Assembly: GCF_024519315.1 (NCBI RefSeq)
Contig: NZ_JANIIC010000047.1
Coordinates: 1-64,000, forward strand
Direction: 5' to 3'
Source of the DNA: Streptomyces malaysiensis subsp. samsunensis
GTDB taxonomy: Bacteria > Actinomycetota > Actinomycetes > Streptomycetales > Streptomycetaceae
Length of the DNA: 64,000 nucleotides
Positions within the stretch are counted from its first letter, which is position 1; every line of letters starts with the position of its first letter. Below the pieces are notes generated by a model that did not search any database, was not told the origin of the DNA, and saw only the letters and a program-made list of their open reading frames with translations. The translations under genes and the position numbers were made by a program. Positions 1-8,635 of this stretch are shown piece by piece.

Positions 1-474
1 GATGAGTACGCGAAGCACTACAACCAACACCGGCCGCGCCGATCCCTCGGACAACGGGCGCCGAACCGACTCACCGAACCCGGACCACCCACCGCCACCG
101 ACAACACTCGCATCCATCGACGCGATCGACTCGGCGGCATCATCCTCGAATACACGCAGGTCGCATAGGGTGACACCGTTTTCGACACCCACACCCTTCA
201 CGACGCCCGCCATCCCACCTGTTGCTCCCGCTCACTGCCAATAGCCGCTTGGCACACTATTTACATGGCCACCCTTGCGGACTGTCCCTTTACAGCGCCG
301 CAGATCCCGCTACGGCGCTCACGCCCTGGGAGTGCCCTATCTACCGGCGGACACCAAGGGGCTTTGCCGCGTCTTGACACAAGCCCTCCACTGCGGCCAG
401 GACACCCGCGCGCGAGCCGTCTGCGAAAACTGGCCGGAGAGATCCTCGCCGGTCCGCCCGCCCCCTGTCGCATG

Positions 475-496
475 GGGAGCACGACACCGTGCTCCC
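475..496. terminator. Strong hairpin, possible terminator
   Basis: A perfect 9-bp stem (GGGAGCACG with CGTGCTCCC) closes a 4-base loop at 484-487. No T-run follows directly, but Streptomyces terminators often lack one. There is no confident gene on either side, so its role is unknown. Confidence 0.35.
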
Positions 497-735
497 ACCG
501 CGAAAGGCGCTCAAGAGCCGACAAGGGCCCTTTATGCCTCTCGATGTAGAGAGCATCCGAATCGATGGGGTGGCCCCAGGGGCCTACGGTTGACGACGAC
601 ACACAGGGGCGCGGTACGGCGCCGCAGGTCTACCGGATCGGGTGACGGACGAATCGGGCACCGTTGACACGTCTGCGAGTTGGGAGCACGAGGGCTCCCA
701 GAGGGCTCCCACTTGCTCCCACTCGGGAAATGGTT

Positions 736-768
736 AAGGCCGCCTCCGCTACCCGCGGAAACGGCCTT
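736..768 (-). terminator. Probable terminator of the tRNA-Pro transcript
   Basis: AAGGCCG at 736-742 pairs with CGGCCTT at 762-768, with an inner CCGC/GCGG stem. On the minus strand this lies about 17 bases past the CCA end of the tRNA gene, the expected place for its terminator. Confidence 0.55.
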
Positions 769-784
769 CGACCTGCGAAAAAGC

Positions 785-861
<77 letters not shown>

Positions 862-1048
862 GTGCTCGTTCGGTTTAGGCTTTCCCTCGCCGACCGCGCA
901 TGAAGAACAATACCGCACTTCAGGGGGTGGTCGCTGCCACCCGGGGTGGAGATCGGGAGCCCGGCGGGACCAGCTGGGGTGTTTACTCTGCGGGAGTGCG
1001 TGGTCGCCCTTCGTCACTCAGGGGGTAGTGGAGGGCGGCGGCGTGGGG

Positions 1049-1079
1049 TTGACTTGAAGCTGGGTTTAAGTTGCACGCT
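1049..1079 (+). promoter_or_regulatory. Possible MerR-type promoter of the transketolase pair
   Basis: TTGACT at 1049-1054 is followed 19 bases later by CACGCT (1074-1079), which is the stretched spacing of MerR-controlled promoters. Between them lies an imperfect dyad (CTTGAAG...GTTTAAG, 1053-1070). Transcription would then start at or very near the ATG at 1086, giving a leaderless mRNA and fitting the absence of a ribosome site. This is inferred from spacing and symmetry only; no MerR gene is in the window. Confidence 0.3.
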
Positions 1080-1085
1080 CGGTCT

Positions 1086-1787
1086 ATGACCTTCATCGAC
1101 GTTCACACCGCATATGGATACGACGATCTTCCGCGGCTGATGAGCCTCATGACCGGGGACGAGAAGCATGGGCCGGCCGCTACCTCGACGCTTGATGTGC
1201 TCTGGGTGCTCTACGACCGGGTGCTGCGGGTCTCGCCGGGGGCCGTGGATGATGTGGATCGGGATCGGTTTCTGCTGTCCAAGGGGCACGGGCCGATGGC
1301 GTACTACGCCGTGCTCGCCGCCAAGGGGTTCTTCCCCGAATCGCTGCTGGCGGGGTTCGGGGCGTATGACTCGCCGTTGGGGCACCATCCGGATCGGGTG
1401 CTCGTGCCGGGCGTGGAGATCAGCAGTGGTTCGCTGGGGCACGGGCTGCCGCTGGGCGTGGGGAGTGCGCTCGGGTTGCGGGCGCGGGGGCTCTCCGGGG
1501 CGGCGGTGTGGGTGCTGATCGGCGACGCCGAGCTGGACGAGGGCAGCAATCACGAGGCGATCGCTTACGCGGGGGCCGTCGGGCTGGAGCGGCTGCATAC
1601 GGTCGTGGTCGACAACGCCTCCGCCAGCCATGTCCGGCCCGGGGGCATCGCCGCGCGCTTCGAGGCCGCGGGCTGGTCCACGGTGACCGTGGACGGGCGT
1701 GATCATCAGGCGTTGTACGAGGCGTACACCGCGCCGCACGCGGGGCGGCCGCGTGCCGTTGTGGCCCAGGTCGAGGCCAAGGTCTGA
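1086..1787 (+). CDS. Transketolase, N-terminal (thiamine diphosphate) subunit
   Basis: This 233-residue protein matches the thiamine-diphosphate-binding half of transketolases. Visible features are the SKGHGP segment (about 65-70), the GSLGHGLP loop (about 115-122), and the cofactor/Mg motif beginning GDAELDEGSNHEA (about 146) and running to the VVVDN segment (about 173-177). The pyrimidine-binding half is the next gene, so the two products should form one split enzyme that transfers two-carbon ketol units. I chose ATG 1086; an upstream TTG at 1071 would add five residues but has no ribosome site. The natural substrate cannot be read from the sequence; split transketolases often serve specialised pathways rather than the main pentose phosphate cycle. 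Confidence 0.85.
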   Translation: MTFIDVHTAYGYDDLPRLMSLMTGDEKHGPAATSTLDVLWVLYDRVLRVSPGAVDDVDRDRFLLSKGHGPMAYYAVLAAKGFFPESLLAGFGAYDSPLGHHPDRVLVPGVEISSGSLGHGLPLGVGSALGLRARGLSGAAVWVLIGDAELDEGSNHEAIAYAGAVGLERLHTVVVDNASASHVRPGGIAARFEAAGWSTVTVDGRDHQALYEAYTAPHAGRPRAVVAQVEAKV

Positions 1788-1817
1788 TTCGTTTCCAGGG
1801 TGAGAGGAACTGTTCTC

Positions 1818-2723
1818 ATGGACACTATGCGTGAGCGTTTCGCCTCTGTCGTTTCCCGGCTTCTGGACGACGACCCCCGGCTGGCCGTCGTGCTGGCGGA
1901 GATCGGCAAGGACGGGTTCACGGACGCGGCCCGGGCGCATCCCGACCGGGTGATCAATGTCGGCATCCGCGAGCAGTTGCTGGTCGGCGTCGGCGGTGGA
2001 CTGGCCCTGACCGGGATGCGGCCGATTCTGCACACCTTTGCCAGCTTTCTGGTCGAGCGGCCGTTTGAGCAGGTCAAGCTCGACTTCGGGCATCAGGGCG
2101 TGGGCGGGGTGCTGGTGAGCGCGGCCGGTTCGTACGACTGGCCGGCGGGCGGCTACACCCATATGGCCCCCGGCGATGTGGCCCTGCTGGACACGCTCGA
2201 CGGTTGGACCATCCATGTGCCCGGCCATCCGGACGAGGCCGAGACCCTGCTGCGGGACGCGGTCGCGGCCGGTGACGACTCGGTGTACGTACGGCTGTCG
2301 GCGCACGCCAACTCCGCCCTGCGGGACATCGCCCCCGGCCGCTTCCTGACCGTACGGGAGGGGCGCGGCGGTGTGGTGATCGCGGTCGGGCCGATGCTCG
2401 ACGGCGTGCTCACGGCCGTCGAGGGGCTGGATGTGACCGTGCTGTACGCCACCACGGTGCGGCCCTTCGACGGGCGGACGCTACGTGCGGCGGCCGGGGC
2501 GGGGGCGGCGGGCGCCGTCGACGTCGTGCTGGTCGAGCCGTATCTCGCGGGCACCTCGACCGCCGCCGCCAATGACGCGCTCGCCGATCGCCCGCATCGG
2601 GTGCTCGGCCTGGGCATCCCCCGGCGCGAGCTGCGCCGCTACGGCACGATCGACGAGCATCTGGCGGGGCGGGGGCTGGACCCGGCGTCGTTGCGGGAGC
2701 GCATCTCCGGCTTTCTGCGCTGA
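1818..2723 (+). CDS. Transketolase, C-terminal (pyrimidine-binding) subunit
   Basis: This 301-residue protein carries the pyrimidine-binding domain and the C-terminal domain of the transketolase / deoxyxylulose-phosphate-synthase family. The conserved glutamate that activates thiamine diphosphate lies in NVGIREQ (E52). The segment GPMLDGVLTAVEG and the C-terminal VEPYLAGT region match the third domain. It follows the N-terminal subunit by 30 bases, so the two are almost certainly cotranscribed and act together. I chose ATG 1818 because AGAGGA lies 9 bases before it; a GTG at 1800 is an alternative. The active site is complete only when both subunits meet. Confidence 0.85.
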   Translation: MDTMRERFASVVSRLLDDDPRLAVVLAEIGKDGFTDAARAHPDRVINVGIREQLLVGVGGGLALTGMRPILHTFASFLVERPFEQVKLDFGHQGVGGVLVSAAGSYDWPAGGYTHMAPGDVALLDTLDGWTIHVPGHPDEAETLLRDAVAAGDDSVYVRLSAHANSALRDIAPGRFLTVREGRGGVVIAVGPMLDGVLTAVEGLDVTVLYATTVRPFDGRTLRAAAGAGAAGAVDVVLVEPYLAGTSTAAANDALADRPHRVLGLGIPRRELRRYGTIDEHLAGRGLDPASLRERISGFLR

Positions 2724-2735
2724 GGGGGTGGCTCC

Positions 2736-2903
2736 CACCGGGCCCTCGGTTCGCCTGCCGGGCCTCCGGTTCGCCCCCGCTTCGACTCCAGGGCCCTCGG
2801 TTCGTCCACCGGTGCCCCCGGTTCGCCCGCCAGGGCCCTCGGTTCATCCGCCGGGCCTCCGGTTCGCCCGCCGGGGCCCGCTTCGCCCGCCGGGGCTCTC
2901 TGG
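2736..2903. repeat. Degenerate tandem repeat, unit about 20 bp
   Basis: The spacer between the transketolase pair and the convergent hydrolase consists of about eight copies of a degenerate unit resembling CGGTTCGCCCGCCGGGCCCT. The copies differ by substitutions and small length changes. The unit pairs partly with itself and could work as a bidirectional terminator, but I see no single dominant hairpin. Confidence 0.7.
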
Positions 2904-2904
2904 T

Positions 2905-3858
2905 TCAGAGGTGTTTTTCCAGCCAGGTCAGCAGGTCCTGCTGGACCTCGTCCCGGTTGGTCTCGTTGAGGATCTCGTGCCGAGCCCCCTGGTATCCCTT
3001 CCAGCTCAACTCGCGCGTACCGCCGTAGCGGAAGTCCTCCAGGAGTTCGTGGACGAGCGTCATCCCCTGGTTGCACGGGTCCTCGGTGCCCACCGCCAGA
3101 TGCACGGGCAGCGTGGCCGGGATACGGGCCTGGTGGCGCGGGTCGTTGATCTTGCGGACGCCGCGGACCCAGTCCAGGGACAGTCCGGCGCTGAACGCGA
3201 AGCCGCACCGTTCGTCCGCCGCGTACGCGGCCACCTCCGCCGCGTCGCGCGACAGCCACTCGAAACCCGTCCTGTCCGGAACGGACTCGTACGGGTCGTT
3301 GAACGAGGCGAAGAGGGTCGGGGTGAAGGTGGAGGGGCCGGTCCGGCCGCCTTCCGCGATCTCCCGCGCGATGCCCTCCAGCGCCTCCTCGGTCTCGGTC
3401 CCAGGCAGTGAGCGGAAGGTTCCGGAGAGGATCAGCCCGGCCAGTTCCTCGCCGTACTCCTGGGCGCAGTCGCGGGCCAGCATCGAGCCCATGCTGTGGC
3501 CGAGCAGGACCAGCGGCACGCCGGGGTGCGCGGCTCGCGTTCGGTCACCGATGGTGCGCAGGTCCGAGACGATCGCCCGCCAGCCGTCGCCCTCCTCGCC
3601 CACGACGCCGAAGCCGCCCGTCGACTCGGCGGTGGCTCCGTGGCCGCGGTGGTCCGAGGCGACCACCGCGTAGCCGTGTGCGGCGAGGAAGCGGGCGAAC
3701 CGGTCGTAGCGCCGCGCGTGTTCGGCCGCGCCGTGCGCGATCTGGACGATCGCACGTACGGTGTCGCCGTTCTCCGGCAGCCAGCTGTAGGTCGCGACCC
3801 GCACTCCGTCGGGCATGGGCAGATGGTCGGTGCGGTGGGTGATACCGCCGTCGGGCAT
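2905..3858 (-). CDS. Alpha/beta hydrolase, monoacylglycerol lipase-like
   Basis: This 317-residue protein is a serine hydrolase of the lysophospholipase / monoacylglycerol lipase type. The oxyanion segment HGAAEHARRYDR lies at about 42-53, SDHRGHG at about 68-74, and the nucleophile elbow GHSMGS puts the catalytic serine at about 122. Near the C-terminus LAVGTEDP supplies the likely catalytic Asp and GARHEILNE the likely His. There is no signal peptide or membrane segment, so it should act in the cytoplasm. It is transcribed alone, convergent with the transketolase genes. The true substrate (monoglyceride, lysophospholipid or another ester) cannot be fixed from sequence. Confidence 0.85.
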   Translation of the reverse strand: MPDGGITHRTDHLPMPDGVRVATYSWLPENGDTVRAIVQIAHGAAEHARRYDRFARFLAAHGYAVVASDHRGHGATAESTGGFGVVGEEGDGWRAIVSDLRTIGDRTRAAHPGVPLVLLGHSMGSMLARDCAQEYGEELAGLILSGTFRSLPGTETEEALEGIAREIAEGGRTGPSTFTPTLFASFNDPYESVPDRTGFEWLSRDAAEVAAYAADERCGFAFSAGLSLDWVRGVRKINDPRHQARIPATLPVHLAVGTEDPCNQGMTLVHELLEDFRYGGTRELSWKGYQGARHEILNETNRDEVQQDLLTWLEKHL

Positions 3859-3874
3859 GCCGTCTCATCTCCTG

Positions 3875-4000
3875 TCTCCTGGTGCGAATCGGTCGGGTGG
3901 GAATCAGTCGCGTGTGAATCGGTCACCGTATTGGTCGGGTGCCTTCGGTCTTCGATGTGTATCGGTCGAGTACTGATCGGTCGGGTGCGAATTGACGCGG
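3875..4000. repeat. Degenerate direct repeats between divergent genes
   Basis: The 301-base spacer between the hydrolase and the Tat-exported protein holds repeated copies of GAATCGGTCGGGTG-like units (about 3885, 3916, 3939, 3961, 3977) in its left half. The right half (4000-4158) must hold the promoter of the plus-strand gene, but I cannot place it with confidence. Confidence 0.5.
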
Positions 4001-4159
4001 CGCGAAGGGATGTAGACGCCCACTCTCCCTTTGCCCGGCCCGCAAGCCAAGGGCATCGACGCGGTCCTGTCCTCCGGGGGCGTGGGTGTGTAACGATCAA
4101 GCACTCAGCACCGCGTACCAACTCCTGCTCCATGCAACTCCCTTGCTCCAGGAGGACCG

Positions 4160-7100
4160 TTGGATTCGCACGACGCTTCGCTTGCCGCCCTCTCAGCAGA
4201 CGCCTCCGCCCTCTCGCGGCGGCGTTTTCTCCAGGCCGCCGCCGTGGGCACCGCCGCCGCCACCGCGGCCACACTGCCGTTCGAAACGACCGCCGCAGCG
4301 GCTGCCCGGCCGGGTTCGCTCTCCTTCACGGCCGCCACCAACGGCGCCGCGACCCTCTCCCCGTCCGGTGACCGCCTTATAGCCGAGGTCCAGAACGTCC
4401 TGTGGTCGGTCGCCCGTAAGGGCGGCGAGGCCGTGGCACTCACGCCGGCCGATCTGGAGCCCACTCGGCCGGTCTACTCGCCCGATGGAAAGCAGCTGGC
4501 CATCTGCGCCTACCGGGGCGGCGGATTCCATATCTGGACGCTGCGTCCCAACGGCTCCGGTTTGCGACAGCGAACGGACGGACCGTGGGACGACCGCGGT
4601 CCGGCCTGGTCACCCGACGGCACCCGGATCGCCTTCGCCTCCGAGCGCGGCGGCGACCCCGTGGCGGGCAGCCCGTACCGGATCTGGGTGCTGGCGGTGG
4701 CCACCGGTGAGCTCACCCGGCTCTCGGGGGTGGACGGCCAGGACGGGCCGCTCCAGGACGGCGCCTGGGAGGACTTCGACCCCGTCTGGTCCCCGGACGG
4801 CGAACGGGTGCTGTTCGTGCGCGGCGCGCTCTCCGGGACGACGCTGAACGCCCGTACGGTCGCCTCCGTACGGGCCGACGGCAGCGGTCCGGTCACGGCC
4901 GAGCACACCGATCCCACCGCCGACGCCCAGGTGATGACGCCATCCGTGTCGGCGGACGGCCGGCTCGCGTATCTGCGCACCACGGCCGCCCCCGCCGCCT
5001 CCTGCACGCTGGTCGTGGCCGGGGAGCCGGTGGCCATAACGGGCGATGTGCAGCCCGTGCCGCCCCGCTGGGTTTCGCGGGAGGAGTTGCTGCTCACCGT
5101 CGACGGGCGGTTCCGGGTGTTCCAAGTGCCCGAGGCGGTACGCTCCGGCTCGGCCGTCGGCGACGGTAAGGACGCCGATGACAAGGACGCTGCCCATAAG
5201 GACACTGCCGGTGAGGACACTGCCGGTGAGGACGTTTCCTCCGAGGGTGCCGCCCGTAAGGGCCTCGCGTACGAGGAGATCCCCTTCTCCGCCACCCTCC
5301 CCGTCGACCGGCCCCGGTATCGCGTCAAGCGGTACGACTTCGACGGCGGCGGGGCGCGCCCGGTGCGCGGGCTGCATATGCCCGCGCTCTCTCCTGACGG
5401 CCGTAAGGTCGCCTTCGCCGCCCTCAACTCCCTCTGGGTCGCCGATGCTTCCGGCGGGCGCGCTCCGCGCCGGGTCGTACGGGCGGCCCCCACGCGGTAT
5501 CTGCTGGCTCCCACGTGGACGCCCGACGGGCGCGCCCTGGTGTACGCCGACGACCGCGACGGGCTGCTGGCCGTGCGCCGCCGGGACCTCGCCTCGGGCG
5601 AGGAGACCGTGCTGGCCTCCGGCGGCAGGGTGCATCCGGCGCTCTCCTCGGACGGCAAGCGGCTCGTCAGTGTCGACATGTCGGGAAACCTGGTCCTGCG
5701 CGATCTCGACGCCGGTACGGAACGGGTGCTCGCCGCCCCGATGGGCGCCGGAGGGCTGCCCGGCCGACCGAGCTGGTCGCCCGACGGCCGCTATGTCGCC
5801 CTGTGCGATCGCAACCGGCTGAACCAGCGGTTCCGCGAGGGCTACAACCTGATCCGGGTGATCGACACCGACAGTGGTAAGGCCAGACAGCACGCCGTCG
5901 CACCGCACACCTCCCTCTCCGACCGCTATGACTCCGGGCCGGTCTGGTCCCCCGATGGCCGCCATATGGCGCTCATCGTCGAGTCCGCCCTATGGCTGCT
6001 GCCCGTAAGGGCGGACGGCACCCCCGACGGCGCGCCGCGCCGGCTGACCGACGAGGCCGCCGACCACCCCTCCTGGTCCGGGGACTCGCGCCACGTCCTG
6101 TATCTCTCGGCGGGCCGGCTGCGGCTGCTGGACGTCGAGAGCGGCACCGCCCGCACGGTCCGCGTCCCGCTGGACCACCGGCGGCCGCGTCCCGCGGACA
6201 CCGTCGTCCACGCCGGGCGGTTCTGGGACGGCACCGGGGGCGAGGGCGACTCCGGCCGTAACAGCCGTAAGGGCGGCACGGTCCGCGAGGACGTGGACAT
6301 CGTGGTGCGCGGCGGACGCATCGCCGCCGTGGAGGCGCACCGGGCCGGGCGGCCCGCGAAGCGGCGCGTGGACGCCTCCGGCCACACCGTCGTGCCGGGG
6401 CTCTGGGACGCCCATACGCACCCGTGGCAGTACACCTATGGCGGCCGTCAGACCGCCTTGCAGCTCGCCTACGGCATCACCACCGCGGTCTCCCTCGGCG
6501 GCTTCGCCTATGAGCAGGCGCGCCTCAGGGAGGCCGTCGCGGCGGGCGCCCTGGCCGGGCCGCGACTGCTGGCCACCGGCGAGCTGCTGGACGGACCGCG
6601 CGTCGCGTACAGCATGGGCCGCGCACACCGCACCCGGGACGGTCTGCGGCGCTCTCTGGAGCGCGGCGCCGCGCTCGACTGGGACTTCGTCAAGACGTAT
6701 GTGCGGGCGCCGGGATGGATCATGGAGGAGGCGGCCCGGTTCGCGCATGAGCGGCTCGGCGTGCGCACCGGCAGCCATCTGTGCTCCCCGGGCATACAGC
6801 TCGGACAGGACCTGACGACGCATCTACAGGCCACCCAGCGGCTGGAGTACGGCCACGCCACGACGGCGACCGGGCACTCCTACCAGGACCTGACGGAGAT
6901 CTACACCGCGACCTCCGACTTCCGGCTCATCGCCACGCCGTTCACGGCCTCCCCCCTGGTGGGGGCGGACCCCTCGCTCGCGGAGGACGAGCGGGTCACC
7001 CGGCTGATGCCGCCGTGGGACACCGCGCTCGTACAGCAACTCGCCGGGACGCCCCCGACGCCCGGCCAACTGACCACGCTGCGCACCGAGGTCGGGGTGT

Positions 7101-7546
7101 ATCAACGGATTCTCGCCGGGGGTGGGGTGGTGGCCCTGGGGACGGACCAGCCGTTGGTGCCGGTGGGCCTCCATCTGCATCTGGCGCTGCGCGCCCTGCA
7201 CCGGTTCGGGCTGTCGCCGGAGGAGGCGCTGCGCACCGCGACCGTCCTGCCCGCGCGGGCCTTCGGCGCCGACCGCGACCTCGGGACCCTGGAGGTCGGC
7301 AAGCTGGCGGATCTGACGGTTGTGGACGGCGATCCCTTCACGGACTTCGACACGCTGATACGGACGGTGTCGGTGCTGCGGGGCGGGTTGCCGTACGAGC
7401 AGCGCGAGCTGGTCGAGTCCTTCCCGGGGACCGCTGCCGCGACGGCACCGCACGGGGAGAACTGGGCGCACGGGCGGTCGGCGGAGGAGTGGCTGGAGGT
7501 GGGGCGACAGCTGCGGCGGGACTCGTGCTGCGCGGTGGACGGCTGA
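4160..7546 (+). CDS. Tat-exported beta-propeller / amidohydrolase fusion protein
   Basis: This 1128-residue protein has three parts. A twin-arginine signal (SRRRFLQ, residues 19-25, then a hydrophobic Ala-rich segment) directs folded export. Residues about 60-680 contain many TolB/PD40 repeats of the form WSPDG/YSPDG, forming a beta-propeller. Residues about 690-1110 are an amidohydrolase: VVPGLWDAHTHPW (about 745) gives the HxH metal motif and GTDQPLV (about 993) the conserved metal-site Asp. The start is TTG 4160, with AGGAGGA just upstream and the signal peptide beginning at the right place. An acidic insert at about 333-372 is built from short KDxA/GEDT repeats. The substrate is unknown; related two-domain proteins are often annotated as imidazolonepropionase- or prolidase-like. 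Confidence 0.88.
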   Translation: MDSHDASLAALSADASALSRRRFLQAAAVGTAAATAATLPFETTAAAAARPGSLSFTAATNGAATLSPSGDRLIAEVQNVLWSVARKGGEAVALTPADLEPTRPVYSPDGKQLAICAYRGGGFHIWTLRPNGSGLRQRTDGPWDDRGPAWSPDGTRIAFASERGGDPVAGSPYRIWVLAVATGELTRLSGVDGQDGPLQDGAWEDFDPVWSPDGERVLFVRGALSGTTLNARTVASVRADGSGPVTAEHTDPTADAQVMTPSVSADGRLAYLRTTAAPAASCTLVVAGEPVAITGDVQPVPPRWVSREELLLTVDGRFRVFQVPEAVRSGSAVGDGKDADDKDAAHKDTAGEDTAGEDVSSEGAARKGLAYEEIPFSATLPVDRPRYRVKRYDFDGGGARPVRGLHMPALSPDGRKVAFAALNSLWVADASGGRAPRRVVRAAPTRYLLAPTWTPDGRALVYADDRDGLLAVRRRDLASGEETVLASGGRVHPALSSDGKRLVSVDMSGNLVLRDLDAGTERVLAAPMGAGGLPGRPSWSPDGRYVALCDRNRLNQRFREGYNLIRVIDTDSGKARQHAVAPHTSLSDRYDSGPVWSPDGRHMALIVESALWLLPVRADGTPDGAPRRLTDEAADHPSWSGDSRHVLYLSAGRLRLLDVESGTARTVRVPLDHRRPRPADTVVHAGRFWDGTGGEGDSGRNSRKGGTVREDVDIVVRGGRIAAVEAHRAGRPAKRRVDASGHTVVPGLWDAHTHPWQYTYGGRQTALQLAYGITTAVSLGGFAYEQARLREAVAAGALAGPRLLATGELLDGPRVAYSMGRAHRTRDGLRRSLERGAALDWDFVKTYVRAPGWIMEEAARFAHERLGVRTGSHLCSPGIQLGQDLTTHLQATQRLEYGHATTATGHSYQDLTEIYTATSDFRLIATPFTASPLVGADPSLAEDERVTRLMPPWDTALVQQLAGTPPTPGQLTTLRTEVGVYQRILAGGGVVALGTDQPLVPVGLHLHLALRALHRFGLSPEEALRTATVLPARAFGADRDLGTLEVGKLADLTVVDGDPFTDFDTLIRTVSVLRGGLPYEQRELVESFPGTAAATAPHGENWAHGRSAEEWLEVGRQLRRDSCCAVDG
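5155..5250 (+). repeat. In-frame short repeats inside the amidohydrolase gene
   Basis: Units resembling AAGGACACTGCCGGTGAGGAC recur in tandem and encode an Asp/Glu/Lys/Ala-rich stretch between two propeller blades. The repeats keep the reading frame, so they probably form a flexible surface loop. Confidence 0.65.
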
Positions 7547-7868
7547 GGGCGCTGGGGGACGGCCAAGGGCGCTGAGGGTGGCTGAGGGCGCTGGGGGCGG
7601 CTGAGGGGTGGGCGGGGCTCCGGTCCCCGGTCCACCCGGTCCCTGGCTTCCTGGAGTCCCGGCTCACTGGGGTCCCGCACCGGGTCCCCGCCACGCGCCG
7701 GTCCCGGCCTGGCTCCGGTCCTTGGCTGGCTCCGGTCCGCGCCCGGCCCGCCCCGGCCAGGGAGCCCTGGCCCGGTCCCTGAGCCCTGGCCCGGCTCCTG
7801 AGCCCTGGCTCAAGGGCGCGCCCGCGCACGGCCAAGGCGCCCTCGGCCCTCGCCCCAGCCCAAGGGCG
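7547..7868. repeat. Low-complexity repeat spacer
   Basis: This 325-base gap has no credible gene. Its left part repeats GGCTGAGGGCGCTGGGG-like units and its right part repeats CCGGTCCCTGAGCCCTGG-like units. The two genes beside it converge, so the block may serve to end transcription from both sides. Confidence 0.55.
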
Positions 7869-7871
7869 CCC

Positions 7872-8549
7872 TTACGCCACTCCCCCGGTCCGCGTCCCCG
7901 CGGAGGCCATGCCGAGCCAGGTGTGCGGGTTGCCCTCCCAGCACCAGCCCAGCTTCGGTGCCTTCTGGCTGATCCAGATCGCCGGGACCCGGCGGTCACC
8001 GCACCGTGAACCGCCCAACGAGAAGCACTTGTTCTTGACCAGCGCCTGTGGGAAGTGGGTGATGAGCGCGATTCCCTCCTCGATGGTGAGCAGGGAGCGG
8101 TCCCGTCCGGCGATGGCCTTCATGGCGTCGTGGGGCACCGCGCCGCAGAACTCCTCTCCGCGTTCGATGTCGAACAGCAGATAGGCGTCCGGGGCGGGAA
8201 GCGGTGTCTCCTGGGTGGCGACGAACCGTTCGAGGGAGCCGGGTTCAAAGGTCCGGTCCACGAAACCGGGCAGACGCCCGCCGCGCAGGGTGGTACGCGG
8301 CATCGTCTCCTCAATGGGCGCCACGTTCCGGGTGACGACCAGTAGGAACGGCACACGGCCCTCGTCCCCCGCCCCGGTCCCGGGCTCGTATCGGCTCTCC
8401 TGGGCCGCCACCGCGCGGCCCCGCAGCGGGGCGACCAGCGCGCCGAACCGCTCCGGGCCGAGGCCGGACAGCTCCGGGTAGCCCAGGTCGGTCAGGACGC
8501 ACACCTGGCGGTCGAATTCGGCTCCCGCGTCGAAGGGGGTCCGGGCCAA
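7872..8549 (-). CDS. Probable DUF5701 family protein
   Basis: This 225-residue soluble protein resembles the uncharacterised actinobacterial DUF5701 family, as far as I can judge from memory. The opening FDAGAEFDRQVCVLTDLGYPEL, a central segment VPFLLVVTRNVAP and a C-terminal CFSLGGSRCGDRRVPAIWIS block are its distinctive parts. There is no signal peptide and no catalytic motif I can name. It is transcribed alone, convergent with the amidohydrolase gene. No function should be assumed. Confidence 0.7.
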   Translation of the reverse strand: MARTPFDAGAEFDRQVCVLTDLGYPELSGLGPERFGALVAPLRGRAVAAQESRYEPGTGAGDEGRVPFLLVVTRNVAPIEETMPRTTLRGGRLPGFVDRTFEPGSLERFVATQETPLPAPDAYLLFDIERGEEFCGAVPHDAMKAIAGRDRSLLTIEEGIALITHFPQALVKNKCFSLGGSRCGDRRVPAIWISQKAPKLGWCWEGNPHTWLGMASAGTRTGGVA

Positions 8550-8635
8550 GGGGATTCCTCTCGTCGGGGTTTCAGATGGGGTATCTTAGGTGGCGGGTTC
8601 GGGGAACGGAGTCGCGGCAAGCGGGATCGTGACGG

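Larger units (their letters stand above)
1..784. other. Coding-poor left edge
   Basis: I see no gene here that I would defend. The short open frames on both strands overlap one another, are rich in Pro/Arg/Ser, lack convincing ribosome sites and match no family I recognise. The stretch holds a strong hairpin (475-496), several GGGAGC/GCTCCC repeats around 680-722, and the terminator of the tRNA gene at its right end. It could be the degenerate end of an element inserted next to the tRNA, but I see no integrase and no duplicate of the tRNA 3' end inside the window. Confidence 0.5.

Noticed and set aside
2..244. An 80-codon frame at the window start
   Set aside because: It is Thr/Pro/Ser-rich with no family match, and its upstream region is cut by the window edge.
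1014..2306. A 430-codon minus-strand frame opposite the transketolase pair
   Set aside because: It covers two genes with clear thiamine-enzyme motifs on the plus strand and shows only Arg/His/Pro-rich sequence.
2736..2903. Possible CRISPR array
   Set aside because: The units are degenerate, directly tandem and without unique spacers of constant length, and there are no cas genes. The same holds for the other repeat blocks.
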